From assembly GCA_032622095.1 (NCBI GenBank), contig CP136067.1:120811030-120875029 (forward strand): a stretch of DNA of 64,000 nucleotides, written 5' to 3'. Positions within the stretch are counted from its first letter, which is position 1. The number at the start of each line of letters is the position of its first letter. The position numbers and the translations under genes are program-made. The notes under the pieces were generated by a model. That model made no database searches and was not told the DNA's origin. It was given only the letters and a program-made list of their open reading frames with translations. This DNA is from Siphonodentalium dalli (taxonomy: Eukaryota; Mollusca; Scaphopoda; Gadilida; Siphonodentaliidae). Below are positions 1 to 10,204 of the stretch, piece after piece.

Positions 1-145
1 TTCGAGAGTAAAATTAATTTTGCTTTAAACTATCATTGCCAAGGTGTAGTAGATCGATACATTGTATGATTTGAGGTGTGGTTGACAGCAAGTCGCGTGT
101 CGTGCGTAAACGAACACGTTGATGCGCATGTGTGTTTATATGTGT

Positions 146-146
<1 letters not shown>

Positions 147-185
<39 letters not shown>
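147..185. repeat. (TA)n microsatellite
   Basis: Uninterrupted alternating TA dinucleotides. The short open frames that cross it, rich in Tyr and Ile, are products of the dinucleotide repeat and are not genes. Confidence 0.95.
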
Positions 186-188
<3 letters not shown>

Positions 189-436
189 CAAGTCAAGTAA
201 TCGTCAGTCACTTTAAACGATGTGTGTTTTGTTGGCCAGTCAGTATGTCTATAAATGTAACTCGAGCTAGGGATGTAACTCTTTGGATAGAGTTACCTCC
301 ATTGGCATGTCTGATGCCGTCGGATTCTTTCGTTAATCAAAATGTGTTTAGTGGACAGGTCGGTCACATGAGTTATATATACTACAGGAATAGTATTAAG
401 CTTGTGTATAAGTAGCATAAATTTCTTAAAGATGCA

Positions 437-1389
437 ATCACGGTTCCACGTGTTAGCTGCCTCACGTCATCCTTCATAATCCAGGAAAGTATCGCCTTCA
501 CGGCCGAAAATCACAGCTCACTGTTTGCTTGTTTTTTAGATGTCCGTAAAGCATTTGACACAGTTTGGATTCATGGTCTCCTGCTCAAACTCTATCAACG
601 TGGATTCGCTGGTAAAATATGGCATATTATCAGTTCGTTGTTAAGTGGAATAAAATGTTCTGTTTAACTCAATGGTTTGATTTCGCCATACGTCGATATA
701 CAACAGGGAACACGTCAAGGATAATACTCTCCCCCTTATTTTACATGATCTTCACCGATGAACTAATTTTCCAACTTGAAAACAGTCATCATGGTTTGCG
801 AGCGGGTTCTGCGTGTTGCGCATCTCCAACCCAAGCCGACGATATGACTCTCTTGTCTCTAACATTTTCTGGCCTCCAAATTTTGTGTGATCTATGCAGC
901 TCATACAGTCAAAAATGGAGATACAGACAGGAGTGGTTAAATTCTGTTTTATCTGACACTGATCTCTTTTTCTTTCTGAAATGTCACGCCGATCCTCTGT
1001 CTTCTTGGCGAATATGGTATCTGCTTTCGCGTAACCGACACCGATTGAGAGAGCTACGTCAATTGTTGCTTCTGTTAAATAAAACCACGTATCCGAATAG
1101 ATTGTGTTGTGCTCAATGTGGTTCATTCTACGACAAGGAGATTACTCACGCGTTATTCTCCTGTAATGCTCGCATTCTAATACAGCTACGCAATATCTTC
1201 TTGGAGAGAATCATTGACATATTTGGGATCCGAGTTTTCGATAGCCTGCAATCCATCTCACACGTGAACTTAACGGCGCTACTTCTAGGAAATACTGCCC
1301 TTCGAGAAAGGATGGATGTTTGCTCTAATTCTGGGGAACTGATTGTTGACGTACACACATGCAACATTATTCGGGGCACTCGTGCCTAA
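437..1389 (+). pseudogene. Decayed non-LTR retrotransposon (LINE) reverse transcriptase, 5'-truncated
   Basis: Conceptual translation shows a LINE reverse transcriptase in pieces. Frame 2 (about 437-720) carries the first catalytic block, FLDVRKAFDTVW, followed by a stop and then QQGTRQG, the usual RQG motif before the palm. From about 720 the reading moves to frame 1: LSPLFYMIFTDELIF and then QADDMTLLS, the catalytic ADD box with Gln in place of the usual Tyr. Downstream, about residues 150-190 of the 619-1389 frame, a CxxC...H....C cluster (CAQCGSF...HALFSC) matches the C-terminal zinc knuckle found in many LINE ORF2 proteins. The endonuclease domain is missing. At least one frameshift and one in-frame stop make it non-functional. 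The Met at 619 is not a true start. Family (CR1-, L2- or Jockey-like) cannot be settled by eye. Confidence 0.85.
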
Positions 1390-2220
1390 AGAAATGCGTT
1401 CATAAACTTCATTTACATGCGATTTACTTGTCATTGTTGTGTATTTATGTGTATATATACTGTATTTTCTATACATGTATAGTGTATATAATCTGACTCT
1501 CCATGGAGGAGGTATTAAAGATATATATGGGGGTATGATGTTATAAGCATGTTTGCGTTCGTTTGCTCTATCGAAGTTACTGCGACACACTCCTTGAAAA
1601 TTTGTGAGCGTGTGAAAACTGCGTTATGACTACTGGTTAGTGTGACACTACGCGATTATTGACTTGACTATTGTTTTTGCAGAAAGATTGATCGACCTTC
1701 GTCGCCATTTATATGTACATGTGGTATAGTGTCTTTGTCAGTGGAATGAATGTCCAATGTAAGCATTATTTGTGCTTCTGTAATATAAACAATAATATTA
1801 ATTTATCAAGCTAAGTAAAATAATAGGCATGTTTTGAATACACGAGTGTTCAACGTGGTGATGCATACATTGTTTCTATAAAGTCACTAATATATAGATA
1901 CACATTCCAGTCATATAGTCCAGTAACACAGTAACACATTAACCAAAGTACAAAGCTATATACTTGTAAGATTTGTACTTTGGTTACTTTGTTTACGGTG
2001 TACGTGACACAAGCGACATATTGGCTTTGCTTATTGAATTTGAGCGCATAAACGGATTGTATAGGACTCCGCTTCTCGTCGTCCTAGAATAAATTTGTAT
2101 CAGTTTCTTTGTTGTCAAATTCGAAAATAAACGTCAATGCGCAGTGTATTTATTTCTCAAATATCAAATGCACATATATTATCGATAGATCAATGGGCCA
2201 ATTTCCAGAATGTTTTAACT
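1390..2220. other. Intergenic stretch, no gene recognised
   Basis: AT-rich sequence with short TATA-rich runs. No ORF of note, no RNA gene and no clear repeat termini were seen. Confidence 0.5.
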
Positions 2221-2224
2221 TGTC

Positions 2225-2625
2225 CTGCTTAGTCTATCGCTATAACTCACCGACTACCCACCAACCACGGCATACGTGCCCGGAAAAAATCCTCCCCTGT
2301 TATTCTAAGGTGTTTTAAGGCAAACTCATTGCAAAAACAGTTAACAAAAGTTTTTTGAGTTGCTGGTTAACGAGTGATTAGTGGATCTCCAGCGGAAGAC
2401 CAGCATTGGAACCATGTGTAGTGCGTTGATACTGGTCGATGGGACCAACAAGCAATTTTTTCCGCAACTCACAGGGTGGGTGTCCAAAATAGTCGGAAAA
2501 ACTGCCAAAAACGGAAACAATTTTGGACGCGGGGGTGGGTGGGTCCCAACAAGGATCGAAAGGACAAAATCAGCATACGTGCCTGAAATTTCTTTTCGAC
2601 CCCCCCCCCCCCCCCCCCCCGCATA
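2225..2625. repeat. Interspersed palindromic repeat R1 with poly-C run
   Basis: The same blocks occur inside Helitrons A and B at about 10.2-10.7 and 15.0-15.5 kb. A left block (CATACGTGCCCGGAAAAAA, then CTAAGGTGTT...GCCAAACTCATTGC) matches in the same orientation. The right block (GATGGGACCAACAAGCAATT, then GGACGCGGGGGTGGGT) matches in the opposite orientation, so the family is internally inverted. It ends in about 20 consecutive C at 2600-2620. It explains the frame at 2381-2641, which is therefore not a gene. The transposon class is not recognised. Confidence 0.75.
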
Positions 2626-2929
2626 CTGTGTGATTAATTAATTCGGTAATTTAGAATATGCAACTTATGATTTTTGAGAACATTTTATTAGTTTTTTTTA
2701 ACCGGTTTCTGAGTAAAAATAATTAATTTAAACATTTTTGAAACATCTCGTGCTTACAAGATTTGTAATGTTACCAGTTGACTTGAAATCAATGTTCAGT
2801 TTTATAAGGAAAGACCCAACTAAGTTTTTATTTATTTTTTTTTAACTTTTGTTTTTACAACCGACGTCGTTTCAGATCTCACATCTTGAATTATTGTGTG
2901 TTAAAATAATTCTGACATCCTTCCCCTAG

Positions 2930-3123
2930 CAGCGCGAGCAATACGACGACTTCAGAAGATACTTAAGCCAATGGAGAGGATTCTAGTTGAATTGGCTGCG
3001 GAGAAACATTCCAGCGAAATGGCGAATCTCGATCTTGTTGAAGAAAATAATGAAAACATGAAACGAGAAATTCTGCAACTTCAACTTGAAAGAGAGCGGT
3101 CATCTCGAAACGGAAATAATTAA
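2930..3123 (+). CDS. Isolated 3'-terminal exon encoding a coiled coil (possible Harbinger-type Myb/SANT accessory protein)
   Basis: A pyrimidine-rich 3' splice site (CATCCTTCCCCTAG, ending 2929) is followed by an open frame running to TAA at 3121-3123. It encodes about 64 residues of charged amphipathic helix (RAIRRLQKILKPMERILVEL at the start, then Glu/Asn/Gln/Leu-rich heptads, ending SSRNGNN). I know this architecture from the last exon of Myb/SANT-like proteins that accompany PIF/Harbinger transposases and from related host genes, but no DNA-binding exon is visible upstream. It lies about 1 kb left of the ISL2EU-like transposon on the same strand as the transposase. The splice site and frame are seen; the family is a guess. 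It may equally be a retained piece of a host gene. Confidence 0.45.
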
Positions 3124-3950
3124 TGACGGAGCCAGACAATTTCCTGTTAGTTCTATAAAATGATTCATAGATTTTTTTTAAATCACGTTGTACATGTGTC
3201 ATATCCACGTGTTTCAATTTTCACCGACCAGGGTATATAATTCATCAGGTAGTTCAATTAATTATGTGTGCCCTTTTAAGACATAACTTTGAGGTTTAAC
3301 GGGACTATCTAATAAGATTATCCGGGTCAAATTACCCATACGTACACATTTTTCAGACCCGAGCCTCTGGCCAAAAATATATATAATAATTATTAGTGAC
3401 ATCTGGGGTGAATGGGACCTATATCTAATAACGCCCCCAGGTCCAGTTACCCCTGTATACAAACGAATAAAGTATCACAGATATTCCAGCCCATTGAAAA
3501 CAAATGTTGATAAGGGAGCAATCAGCATGAATTAGGCCACAGTGTTAAGAGATATTGTGATCAGCTTTAACTTGGTTATGGACCCATGACCCACAACTCA
3601 TCTCAGCCCAATTGTTCATTACATGAAAATCCTCAAATGTTGAACATTATTTTGGGTATTTGCTTTCCTTGATGAAAATAATCATTTTACAGAAGTTCTG
3701 GGTACCTAAAAACAGTGAAATTTTAGATATATTTCATGCCATAGAAGTAAAGTAAATGAGGTAATAATATCCAAATGGTCGATGGTTCTTAAATTATTGT
3801 GTCACAATAATCGCTTGGACCAAATTTCACAAAGATATTCCTAATAGAGTTTGAGAAAATCCATTTTGACATACCAGGAAAATTTGACAAAACGTGCGCC
3901 TGACCCTTAAAATCATCTACGTCATTGATACATAGTTCCATATAGGAGAA
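3124..3950. other. Intergenic, with one diverged direct repeat pair
   Basis: Two related blocks, about 3296-3345 and 3410-3455, share CTATCTAATAA-like and GGGTCAAATTACCC-like cores in the same orientation. The rest is AT-rich with no gene seen. Sequence around 3815-3850 (GGACCAAATTTCAC...) resembles invertebrate repeat filler but has no defined ends. Confidence 0.4.
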
Positions 3951-3957
3951 CATTCGA

Positions 3958-3998
3958 TGACGTCACACAAACACGTGTTAATTTTGCTGGTGGGCAAA
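3958..3998 (+). repeat. Left terminal inverted repeat of the ISL2EU-like element
   Basis: TGACGTCA and GCTGGTGGGCAAA separated by 20 bp, with a CACGTG palindrome between them. The same blocks in the same order are found inverted at 9226-9267. The intervening bases differ, so only parts of the terminus are conserved. Confidence 0.65.
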
Positions 3999-4072
3999 AC
4001 AAAGCCGGTCTCTTTGTTTACATCGGAGATTAAGGTACAGCGCATAATTGCATATTTTTAACAACCTCAAAC

Positions 4073-4271
4073 ATGCCTATGTCTTGTATTATCGGCAACT
4101 GTGCCAATCGACATGACCCGAAAGTAAAAGTATCATATCATCGAATACCAAAGACGGAACTGCGAAAATCAATGTGGATAAACGCAATTCGAAGAGTTTG
4201 TAGCGATAATCCATCGAAGACCTGGATTCCTGGAGATGATGACAGAGTCTGCGGTCGGCATTTCATAACAG
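4073..4271 (+). CDS. Transposase exon 1: THAP zinc-finger DNA-binding domain
   Basis: Starts at ATG 4073 and encodes a C2CH THAP domain: first cysteine pair in SCIIGNC, a central Trp (KSMWINAIRR), and the closing CGRHF (Cys-x2-His). The length, about 66 residues before the splice, fits a THAP domain of 80-90 residues split by an intron. The exon ends with ACAG|GTAAAT, a good donor at 4272, leaving one base to complete the next codon. THAP domains bind DNA in P-element, ISL2EU and some other transposases, and in host proteins derived from them. This exon is intact. The next exon continues with the Asp-rich linker and YVPS motif that normally follows a THAP domain. Confidence 0.8.
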
Positions 4272-4952
4272 GTAAATAATCGATTTATTTTTCAATTAGG
4301 AATTTATTCAACCGAGTTAATTGCTGAGAAAGATATGCCCGATAAACTGTTCCATTTACAGTACCATTTTATGAACTATTAGGAATCCGAAATTGCGTAA
4401 TATCTTACGGCCTCTCCTGTCTTCGTGGTATTGTTTACATTCCGACTACGGTAACCACATAAAAGCGAATTGAATGTAGCTTCTTCTAAAGAATAGGTTA
4501 AATAGAACAGGGAATGGTCAATAATGTTGGAATCTTCACAAGATGTTGATCGCACGGTTGTACTGGCGATGTGATGGAAGGGAGGGTGGGGGGGATCTTG
4601 GAGATGACATATCGTTTTTCCTTTTTCAACTTAGTTCCAACTTTCCAATTGCGATTTTTGCAGTACAGAAAAATAGTGGTTGTCTTTTAATATCTGTTTT
4701 AATATTTGAATTACAGTTGTCTAGTAATGGACTAATTAGTTACATGTATAATGGAAAATTGGGTTTCCTTAGAGTTAGATCATGCCCATGAATTTCTGCT
4801 CTGGCTAACGCCTGTCAAAACTTCAAAAAGTCCCCAAGTTTTGTACTGGTGGAATACGATATCTACGGGTGTTAGCCAGATTTGAGATTTATGGCATGAT
4901 CTAGCATCTCCAGTATCCATTATTAACACTTTCATATCATTTTCGCTTACAG

Positions 4953-5178
4953 GCAGCAGACACGATGATTCCACTCATCCAGACTATGTACCGTCACAAG
5001 AAATGGGGTACTCTAAAATGAGCTTGACAACACCTGAGTCAAAGATTGGTCGTGAGAAGAGGCACAGAAAGAGGAACTCAGCCAAATTACTTATATACGA
5101 CAAAGAAGAAGCTGCACATGCTCTATTAGACCTGTCATTTAATGAGACGCCTGCATCAACCTCGAGTCATCTGAAAAT
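4953..5178 (+). CDS. Transposase exon 2: basic linker after the THAP domain
   Basis: A clear acceptor (TTTTCGCTTACAG, ending 4952) joins in phase with exon 1 (G|GC AGC AGA...). It gives GSRHDDSTHPDYVPSQ, the usual sequence just after a THAP finger, then a Lys/Arg-rich segment (GREKRHRKRNSAK) that could act in nuclear import. The frame stays open to a stop at 5216. The donor is not clear; a weak one (ATG|TTAATT region, about 5178) is used here, so the 3' edge is uncertain. Confidence 0.6.
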
Positions 5179-5555
5179 GTTAATTGTATTATGCACAATA
5201 CCTACTGATATATACTAGTATTTTAAAATCCCATCATTGTTTGCTAAACCATGACTATCCAAGAAAAATCAGGTACATGCTTGCCATTCAACTCTTTTAA
5301 TGTCAGCCCATTTGAATAATTGTTATCACCATAGTGTGGATACTGAAATAAGTTTACGTACAAAATGACACAATAACATGTAATTTATTTATATATATAT
5401 ATGTACACAATATGGACATACAAAACACATGTATAAGCTGAACAATATGTTGATGAAAATATATAAATAACCTGATAGTAGTTGATAACTTACCACAAAA
5501 TTATACAACTATAGATAATAACACTAAGCTGACATATGAATTTATTATGTTTCAG

Positions 5556-6544
5556 GTGTCCACGACTCTTATGTTAGGAATATGGTGTCTCTAAAAAAAA
5601 GACAAGGACATTTTACACAAGGAGATTCAACTTTTGCGATACGAGAGAGATCAACTTAGAGCAGAAAACACCAAAATGAAGTTCGGTGTTAACACCATAA
5701 CCAACGATGATGCCAAAACAACACTTTTCACTGGTCTGCCATCTTTTGGTGTATTCCTCTGGCTGGTGAAATTGTGCGATTCTGTTCTGCCAGCTTCAAA
5801 CGTTATGACCAACCAGGAAGTTGTGGTGGTTATTCTTATGAAGCTGAAGTTGAACTTAGTTCATCAGGATATAGCTATCCGGTTCGGAGTATCGGATAGC
5901 CATATATCTAAGATACTGAACACTGCGATACCAGCCATTGCAAATAAAGTCGCCTTTATGATAAACTGGCCTGACAAAGAGTCTACCCTGAGGCATCTTC
6001 CATCGGCTATGAAGAAGACATATAAAAGATGCCGGTCAATAATAGACTGCACAGAGGTGTTTATTGACCGGCCAGGAAATATGAGAGCTCGTGCCACTAC
6101 ATGGTCAAACTATAAACATAATAACACTGTTAAATACCTTATATGCATATCACCAATGGGAGTATCTCGTTCATCTCAAAGGCATTCGGAGGAAGAACCT
6201 CAGACAAGGTCATAACCCAACGTTCTGGATTTTTGCAAAAACTGTCGCGAGGTGATCAAATACTAGCAGACCGTGGATTTTTAATTGAGGATGATTTAGC
6301 CGCGCACGATGCAGATTTGGTCATTCCTTACTTCACAAGAGGTAAAAAACAGTTGAGTCAAAAGGAAGTTGAACTTACAAGAAGAATTGCGAACGTTCGG
6401 ATACACGTTGAAAGGGCAATTGGCAGAATGAAAACGTTCAAAATAATGTCAAGCATTATGGGCCTGAATATGGTTCCCCATTGTGATTCTATTGCCATAA
6501 TTTGTGGTGCTATATCTAACATGCATAACAAACTTATTAAATAA
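5556..6544 (+). pseudogene. Transposase exon 3: coiled coil, HTH and DDE catalytic domain (frameshifted)
   Basis: An acceptor (TTATGTTTCAG) ends at 5555. After a short N-terminal piece, an 8-A run near 5596 shifts the frame. The reading then continues as a coiled coil (KEIQLLRYERDQLRAEN), a helix-turn-helix of the HTH_Tnp_4 kind (NLVHQDIAIRFGVSDSHISK), and a DDE_Tnp_4 catalytic core. The catalytic triad is visible: first Asp in SIIDCTEVFID (about 6046), second in ILADRGF (about 6268), Glu in IHVERAIGRMK (about 6410). A second one-base frameshift near 6160 separates CISPMG from SFISKAFGGRTSDK. The stop is at 6542-6544. All three acidic residues survive, so the lesions are few. Family placement rests on domain order and the ADRGF and HVERAIGRMK motifs. 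Confidence 0.85.
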
Positions 6545-6632
6545 TACTATAAATGTATGCAGATTACCAACACACATGGAATTAAATTGATTATTATATA
6601 TCCAAACTGTATGTATTTGATACAGCTTGAGA

Positions 6633-7467
6633 TTAGAATGCCATCTGCATTTGAACTTGCGTATAGTAACAGTGCGTCTGTTTGAGTCGTAAGCTCTCAT
6701 CAAGGCAGAAATTTGTATCTTCAGCCGCACTTTCCAACATATTGTCGCGATGTTTGAATGGGCATTTTATCTCCAGGACACCTCTACTGCAACACTCACA
6801 GTTAATAACACCATCTGGAGAGTATCCAATGAATGGTCTATCAAGTGGCACTCTCAATCCAGCCGGGCGACATGTAAACTTATTATGATTACTAGTCATA
6901 TATGACATATAACATTTTCTTGCGACATCTTCATTGTCAACACCCCATGATACAGCTGCATTGTTCTTCAGGTCATATGTTTGATAACCCATTATCCTTT
7001 TAACCAAATTACATGGGTCAGTACTTGGTTTTGGAGTGTAAACATCATGGGCCTTTGAAGCTGTAATGCGACCTACTCTATGCTCATACCATCTCTCACA
7101 TATTGCTTGAGTCCTTGTCTGTAGTTCCAAATCATCAAGCTGTGGTTTGGTGAGAGACGATGTGTACGATGCCCAAAGCTCACCAGCATAATTTTGGACA
7201 TCCTGGTCAGTCATGATATCAGTTTCATCATCATAGAATGAGGACAATGTTGTTGGCAATAAGTTCTCATCCTCAGTTTCAGAAGCAGAGTCGGTGTCAT
7301 CATCCAATGGGGGAATTGTAGTGAAGTACTGCATTTGGGCAAAGGGACTTCAATTCTTTTAACATCTCAACCGTTGAAACTTCAGGCTCACTGTCGACAC
7401 GAGTCACATCTTTTGTACGTTTTCCTCGAATGGTTTCCTCAACTTCACACAGTGGAACATAATCTAC
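6633..7467 (-). pseudogene. YqaJ nuclease exon, catalytic motifs intact, C-terminus lost
   Basis: The exon starts after an acceptor at 7469-7468 (ACTTTGTAG). An opening segment (VDYVPLCEVEETIRGK...) shifts frame near 7325 into the 6633-7334 frame. Catalytic landmarks of the PD-(D/E)XK YqaJ fold follow in order: ERWYEHRVGRITAS, AVSWGVDNEDVARK, FIGYSPDGVI (metal-binding Asp), GVLEIKCPFKHRD (the ExK) and YYTQVQMQM (the QxQ helix). The frame stops immediately afterwards at 6633, where family members usually continue for tens of residues. The active site is therefore present but the fold is truncated. Confidence 0.85.
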
Positions 7468-7802
7468 CTACAAAGTAGAATTTCTCATCAATAATACAAA
7501 TTCAAATAGACTGATGGAATGCTTCTATCTTTTTTGTGTGTTTGTTTTTTCTAAAATGTATTGATCGTAACGAAATGTTACATATATGTACTTTTCATAT
7601 ACTCACAATTTACTATAGACTGGATAGAAGACTTTAATGTTACTGAAATATCCATGGAATTTAATATACTAGTGAGTCTTAACATTTATTTGAGAAATCT
7701 TAAAAAACAAATACTTGCATAAATAAAACATTTTCCTTCATTATGCCACTACAGGTAGACTGGAAAATTGTGAAGGCCACTCATATTACCGTGTAAACTT
7801 AC

Positions 7803-8464
7803 CACTTTGCTAGATCCTTGATTCCATACACATAGTTCACTGGTTGATGAGTTCACAGCCAAACCAAGCCTGGATACTGCATCCCCTTGAAATAGCACTG
7901 CAGCAACATGACTGTATACTTCACCCAATCTGTTTAAAAAAAGATTGTGTCATTATATGCATCATATATATATGCGCCATGTGTGTATATATACACATGT
8001 ATATATACATTACACATATTATACCATACCCATATTAATGTTATGCCTATCTTATTTTCTTTAATAGTGGTATGGTCAGATCCATATGTACAATCTAGTT
8101 CAAATATTGTTTACATCTATATCTGTATTTTCCATTGATATTTGCTAATACATAGCACTGTTATTGTGCTGAGAGTAGGACTATTTCCCCCGTCAGACTG
8201 TACAAGACTTCAGAGAAGTTATGTTCACGCGACATAAGTCGGTGTCAGTAAACAAACTCTCACAGATGACTTACCCTGCAATGCATGTGCAATGAGCACA
8301 AAGTATGTGCCCGTCTTTCTTTGATACGTAAATCTATGGCAAATGTGCATGGCGTGTCAGAAATTCTTTGGGAAGGGATGACATCGGCTTTCAATACGCA
8401 GTAAGGACTGTCACTGGATACTGGATGTTGGTCGATTGTTTTGACATGGCCACTTTTCACGTAC
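7803..8464 (-). pseudogene. SWIM zinc-finger exons 2 and 3
   Basis: Exon 2 (8464-8275) starts after TGTTTCAG and ends CAGG|GTAAGT. Exon 3 (7929-7803) starts after TTTAAACAG and ends GTG|GTAAGT. In the second frame exon 2 reads IYVSKKDGHILCAHCTCIAG, which is the first half of a SWIM motif (CxC). Exon 3 continues LGEVYSHVAAVLF, where the expected second Cys of the Cys-x-His pair is Tyr. A TAG just before IYVS replaces what is usually Trp. The 5' half of exon 2 is in a different frame (HVKTIDQHPV...SQRISDTP), so one base has been gained or lost inside it. Zinc binding should be lost. Confidence 0.75.
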
Positions 8465-8608
8465 CTGAAACATTGTGTAAAAACGTGGGATTAGAGCTTG
8501 GGAAAAAAACGATAGCAGCGATTGATATAGGTAGGCCTTATAGCTAATGACACTGTATAATGTGTTCATGAATTGAGTAGTTGATTAAAACAAATAAATA
8601 AACAAATG

Positions 8609-8611
<3 letters not shown>

Positions 8612-8641
<30 letters not shown>

Positions 8642-8642
8642 A
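8612..8642. repeat. (CA)n microsatellite
   Basis: About 15 CA units inside the first intron of the YqaJ gene. Confidence 0.9.
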
Positions 8643-9180
8643 CAAATTTAATTATTTAAAACAATTGTTTTTGGCTTTTTAGGTTGGCGACTTAGACGTT
8701 GTTGATGTACATAAACATTAAGATGAACGTTTGTGATATCTCACAGGGCGACTAAACTGTGTAATTTATTGCACTCGAAACTTTGTTGTTGTCAACACTG
8801 GGCAAAATGGATGCACGAATTACGGCAACACGCCATAGGTTACGCAGCGATAAAATAACAAATAAGTTACAAATTGTGATAACAAAAAATGATTTACTAA
8901 CCTCCATGCTTCTAGGGATTTGTGTGCTTTGAGAGCTTCTTTGGTATATATTCCCGGCGTGTCGATCATGTAGCTGTAAATGTCCGGGTACGTAACCGGT
9001 GGCCATGTTGATGTTTCGGAGTTCCAACCATCGACCAATGTGTACGGATCGGGAAGTTTTTTTGTGCCCTTGTTGTACGCAAGTTTGTTCGTATATCTCG
9101 CCTGTGCCTCGGAATTCAGATCACTAATAAAATATCTCTGATCGCTGTTAAAACGTATCACTTTCTTCAAAATAACACTC

Positions 9181-9616
9181 GCCGCTTTGTTCGCCATACT
9201 CGAAGAACAGTACACGTGTTATTGCTTTGCCCACCAGCAGGTGCGCACCGGTCCGCGCATGACGTCACTTGTTTATTTATAAATAACGTCGCACGGGCAA
9301 ATGAATAGGCTTATGACACTCCCCATACGAAAGTATCCCTAGACACTAATTTTCATCGAAATCCCGTGATATTTGGGCGTTTGACCTTGACATGACTCGC
9401 CGCTTTGTTCGCCATACTCGAAGAACAGTACACGTGTTATTGTTTTGCCCACCAGCAGGTGCGCACCGGTCCGCGCATGACGTCACTTGTTTATTTATAA
9501 ATAACGTCGCACGGGCAAATGAATAGGCTTATGACACTCCCCATACGAAAGTATCCCTAGACAGTAATTTTCATCGAAATCCCGTGATATTTGGGCGTTT
9601 GACCTTGAAATGACCC
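9181..9616. repeat. 218-bp tandem duplication spanning the transposon/Helitron boundary
   Basis: 9181-9398 and 9399-9616 are near-identical. Each copy holds the first codons of the YqaJ gene, the right terminus of the ISL2EU-like element and about 100 bp of the adjoining Helitron A sequence. Because the unit contains the junction, it arose after those two sequences came together. The very few differences between copies imply a recent event. Confidence 0.9.
9226..9267 (-). repeat. Right terminal inverted repeat of the ISL2EU-like element
   Basis: Inverted GCTGGTGGGCAAA (9226-9238) and TGACGTCA (9260-9267) match the left terminus at 3958-3998. A second copy sits about 218 bp to the right within the tandem duplication. 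Confidence 0.65.
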
Positions 9617-9752
9617 GATTTCAAGGTCAAGGTCGCGTCGCACCGGCAACTTAATATGCCTATGCCACTCCCCGGCCGAAAGTAGCCCCACATACCAAGT
9701 TTCATCGAAATCGGTTTGGCCGTTTCTTGTCTCAGTGTTCATTTATTTGCAG

Positions 9753-9868
9753 GCGAGATTGACTCAGACGAAGAAGTAAATGTACATATACCAGTCATAC
9801 CAAGCAGATCAACAAGGAGTGGACGACAGATCAAGTTCAATAGATTTCTTGAGGATTTTTTGGCATAA
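9753..9868 (+). pseudogene. Captured 3'-terminal exon (copy 1)
   Basis: A 3' splice site (TTCATTTATTTGCAG, ending 9752) is followed by 37 open codons ending in TAA at 9866-9868. The product begins EIDSDEEVNVHIP and ends with RSTRSGRQIKFNRFLEDFLA. A short acidic stretch followed by TRSGR and an aromatic-rich tail resembles the extreme C-termini of some retroelement or transposon polyproteins, but no family is assigned. It lies on the strand opposite the Helitron, as expected for sequence picked up by chance. An identical exon sits in Helitron B. Confidence 0.5.
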
Positions 9869-10204
9869 TATGAGTGTATATGGTCAAATATCAAATGAAT
9901 TACACATTTGATACTGCCAATGCGTTGTTTTAGCTATAAACATTGGCAACAATGGGTTAAATTGGTATAATTAGTATTCCGGATGCCACCCTCTGTTATG
10001 GAGTATTCCAGATGCCACCCCCCCCCCCCATTTTAGGCCAGATGCCGGATGCCAGGGGGTGGGGTGGTCCCCCTCATTGATGTGTGCTGTGGAGATTTCA
10101 CACACGCCAAGAGGCGTAACTCTGTTGTCTGCAATATGTTGACAGATTAATGGCTGTTGGCCTATTGATTTTTACTGTGATTCACTCGGATTTGTTTATG
10201 TGAT

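Larger units (their letters stand above)
6633..9197 (-). pseudogene. SWIM zinc-finger / YqaJ recombinase-like nuclease gene of the transposon (4 exons, damaged)
   Basis: Four exons can be placed by splice sites and phase on the minus strand: 9197-8902 (ATG at 9197, donor GGAG|GTTAGT), 8464-8275, 7929-7803 and 7467-6633. The joined product begins MANKAASVILKK, runs through LEAWRYVKSGHV, then a SWIM zinc-binding segment, an acidic linker and a YqaJ exonuclease domain. YqaJ nucleases are lambda-exonuclease relatives; here the enzyme presumably processes DNA for the transposon. Damage: a frameshift and a TAG in exon 2, Cys to Tyr in the SWIM motif (exon 3), a frameshift near 7325, and a stop straight after QVQMQMAF so that the C-terminal end of the fold is missing. 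It converges on the transposase. This gene, rather than the transposase, carries most of the lesions. Confidence 0.8.
3955..9285. mobile_element. ISL2EU-like DNA transposon with convergent transposase and SWIM-YqaJ nuclease genes
   Basis: About 5.3 kb bounded by matching inverted termini: TGACGTCA at 3958-3965, then 20 bp, then GCTGGTGGGCAAA at 3986-3998. The right side repeats the same two blocks inverted (9226-9238 and 9260-9267) with 21 bp between them. Inside are a spliced THAP/HTH/DDE transposase on the plus strand and a spliced SWIM-YqaJ gene on the minus strand, tail to tail with 88 bp between stop codons. From established knowledge, ISL2EU elements were described as carrying a transposase plus a YqaJ-type nuclease; that recollection supports the class name but was not checked. 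Both genes are damaged by frameshifts, stops and a C-terminal loss, so the copy is dead but fairly young. The exact outer ends and the target duplication could not be fixed, and the right end was later tandemly duplicated. Confidence 0.75.

Noticed and set aside
6682-6888. Plus-strand frame opposite the YqaJ exon
   Set aside because: Shadow of the minus-strand coding sequence, which has clear catalytic motifs.
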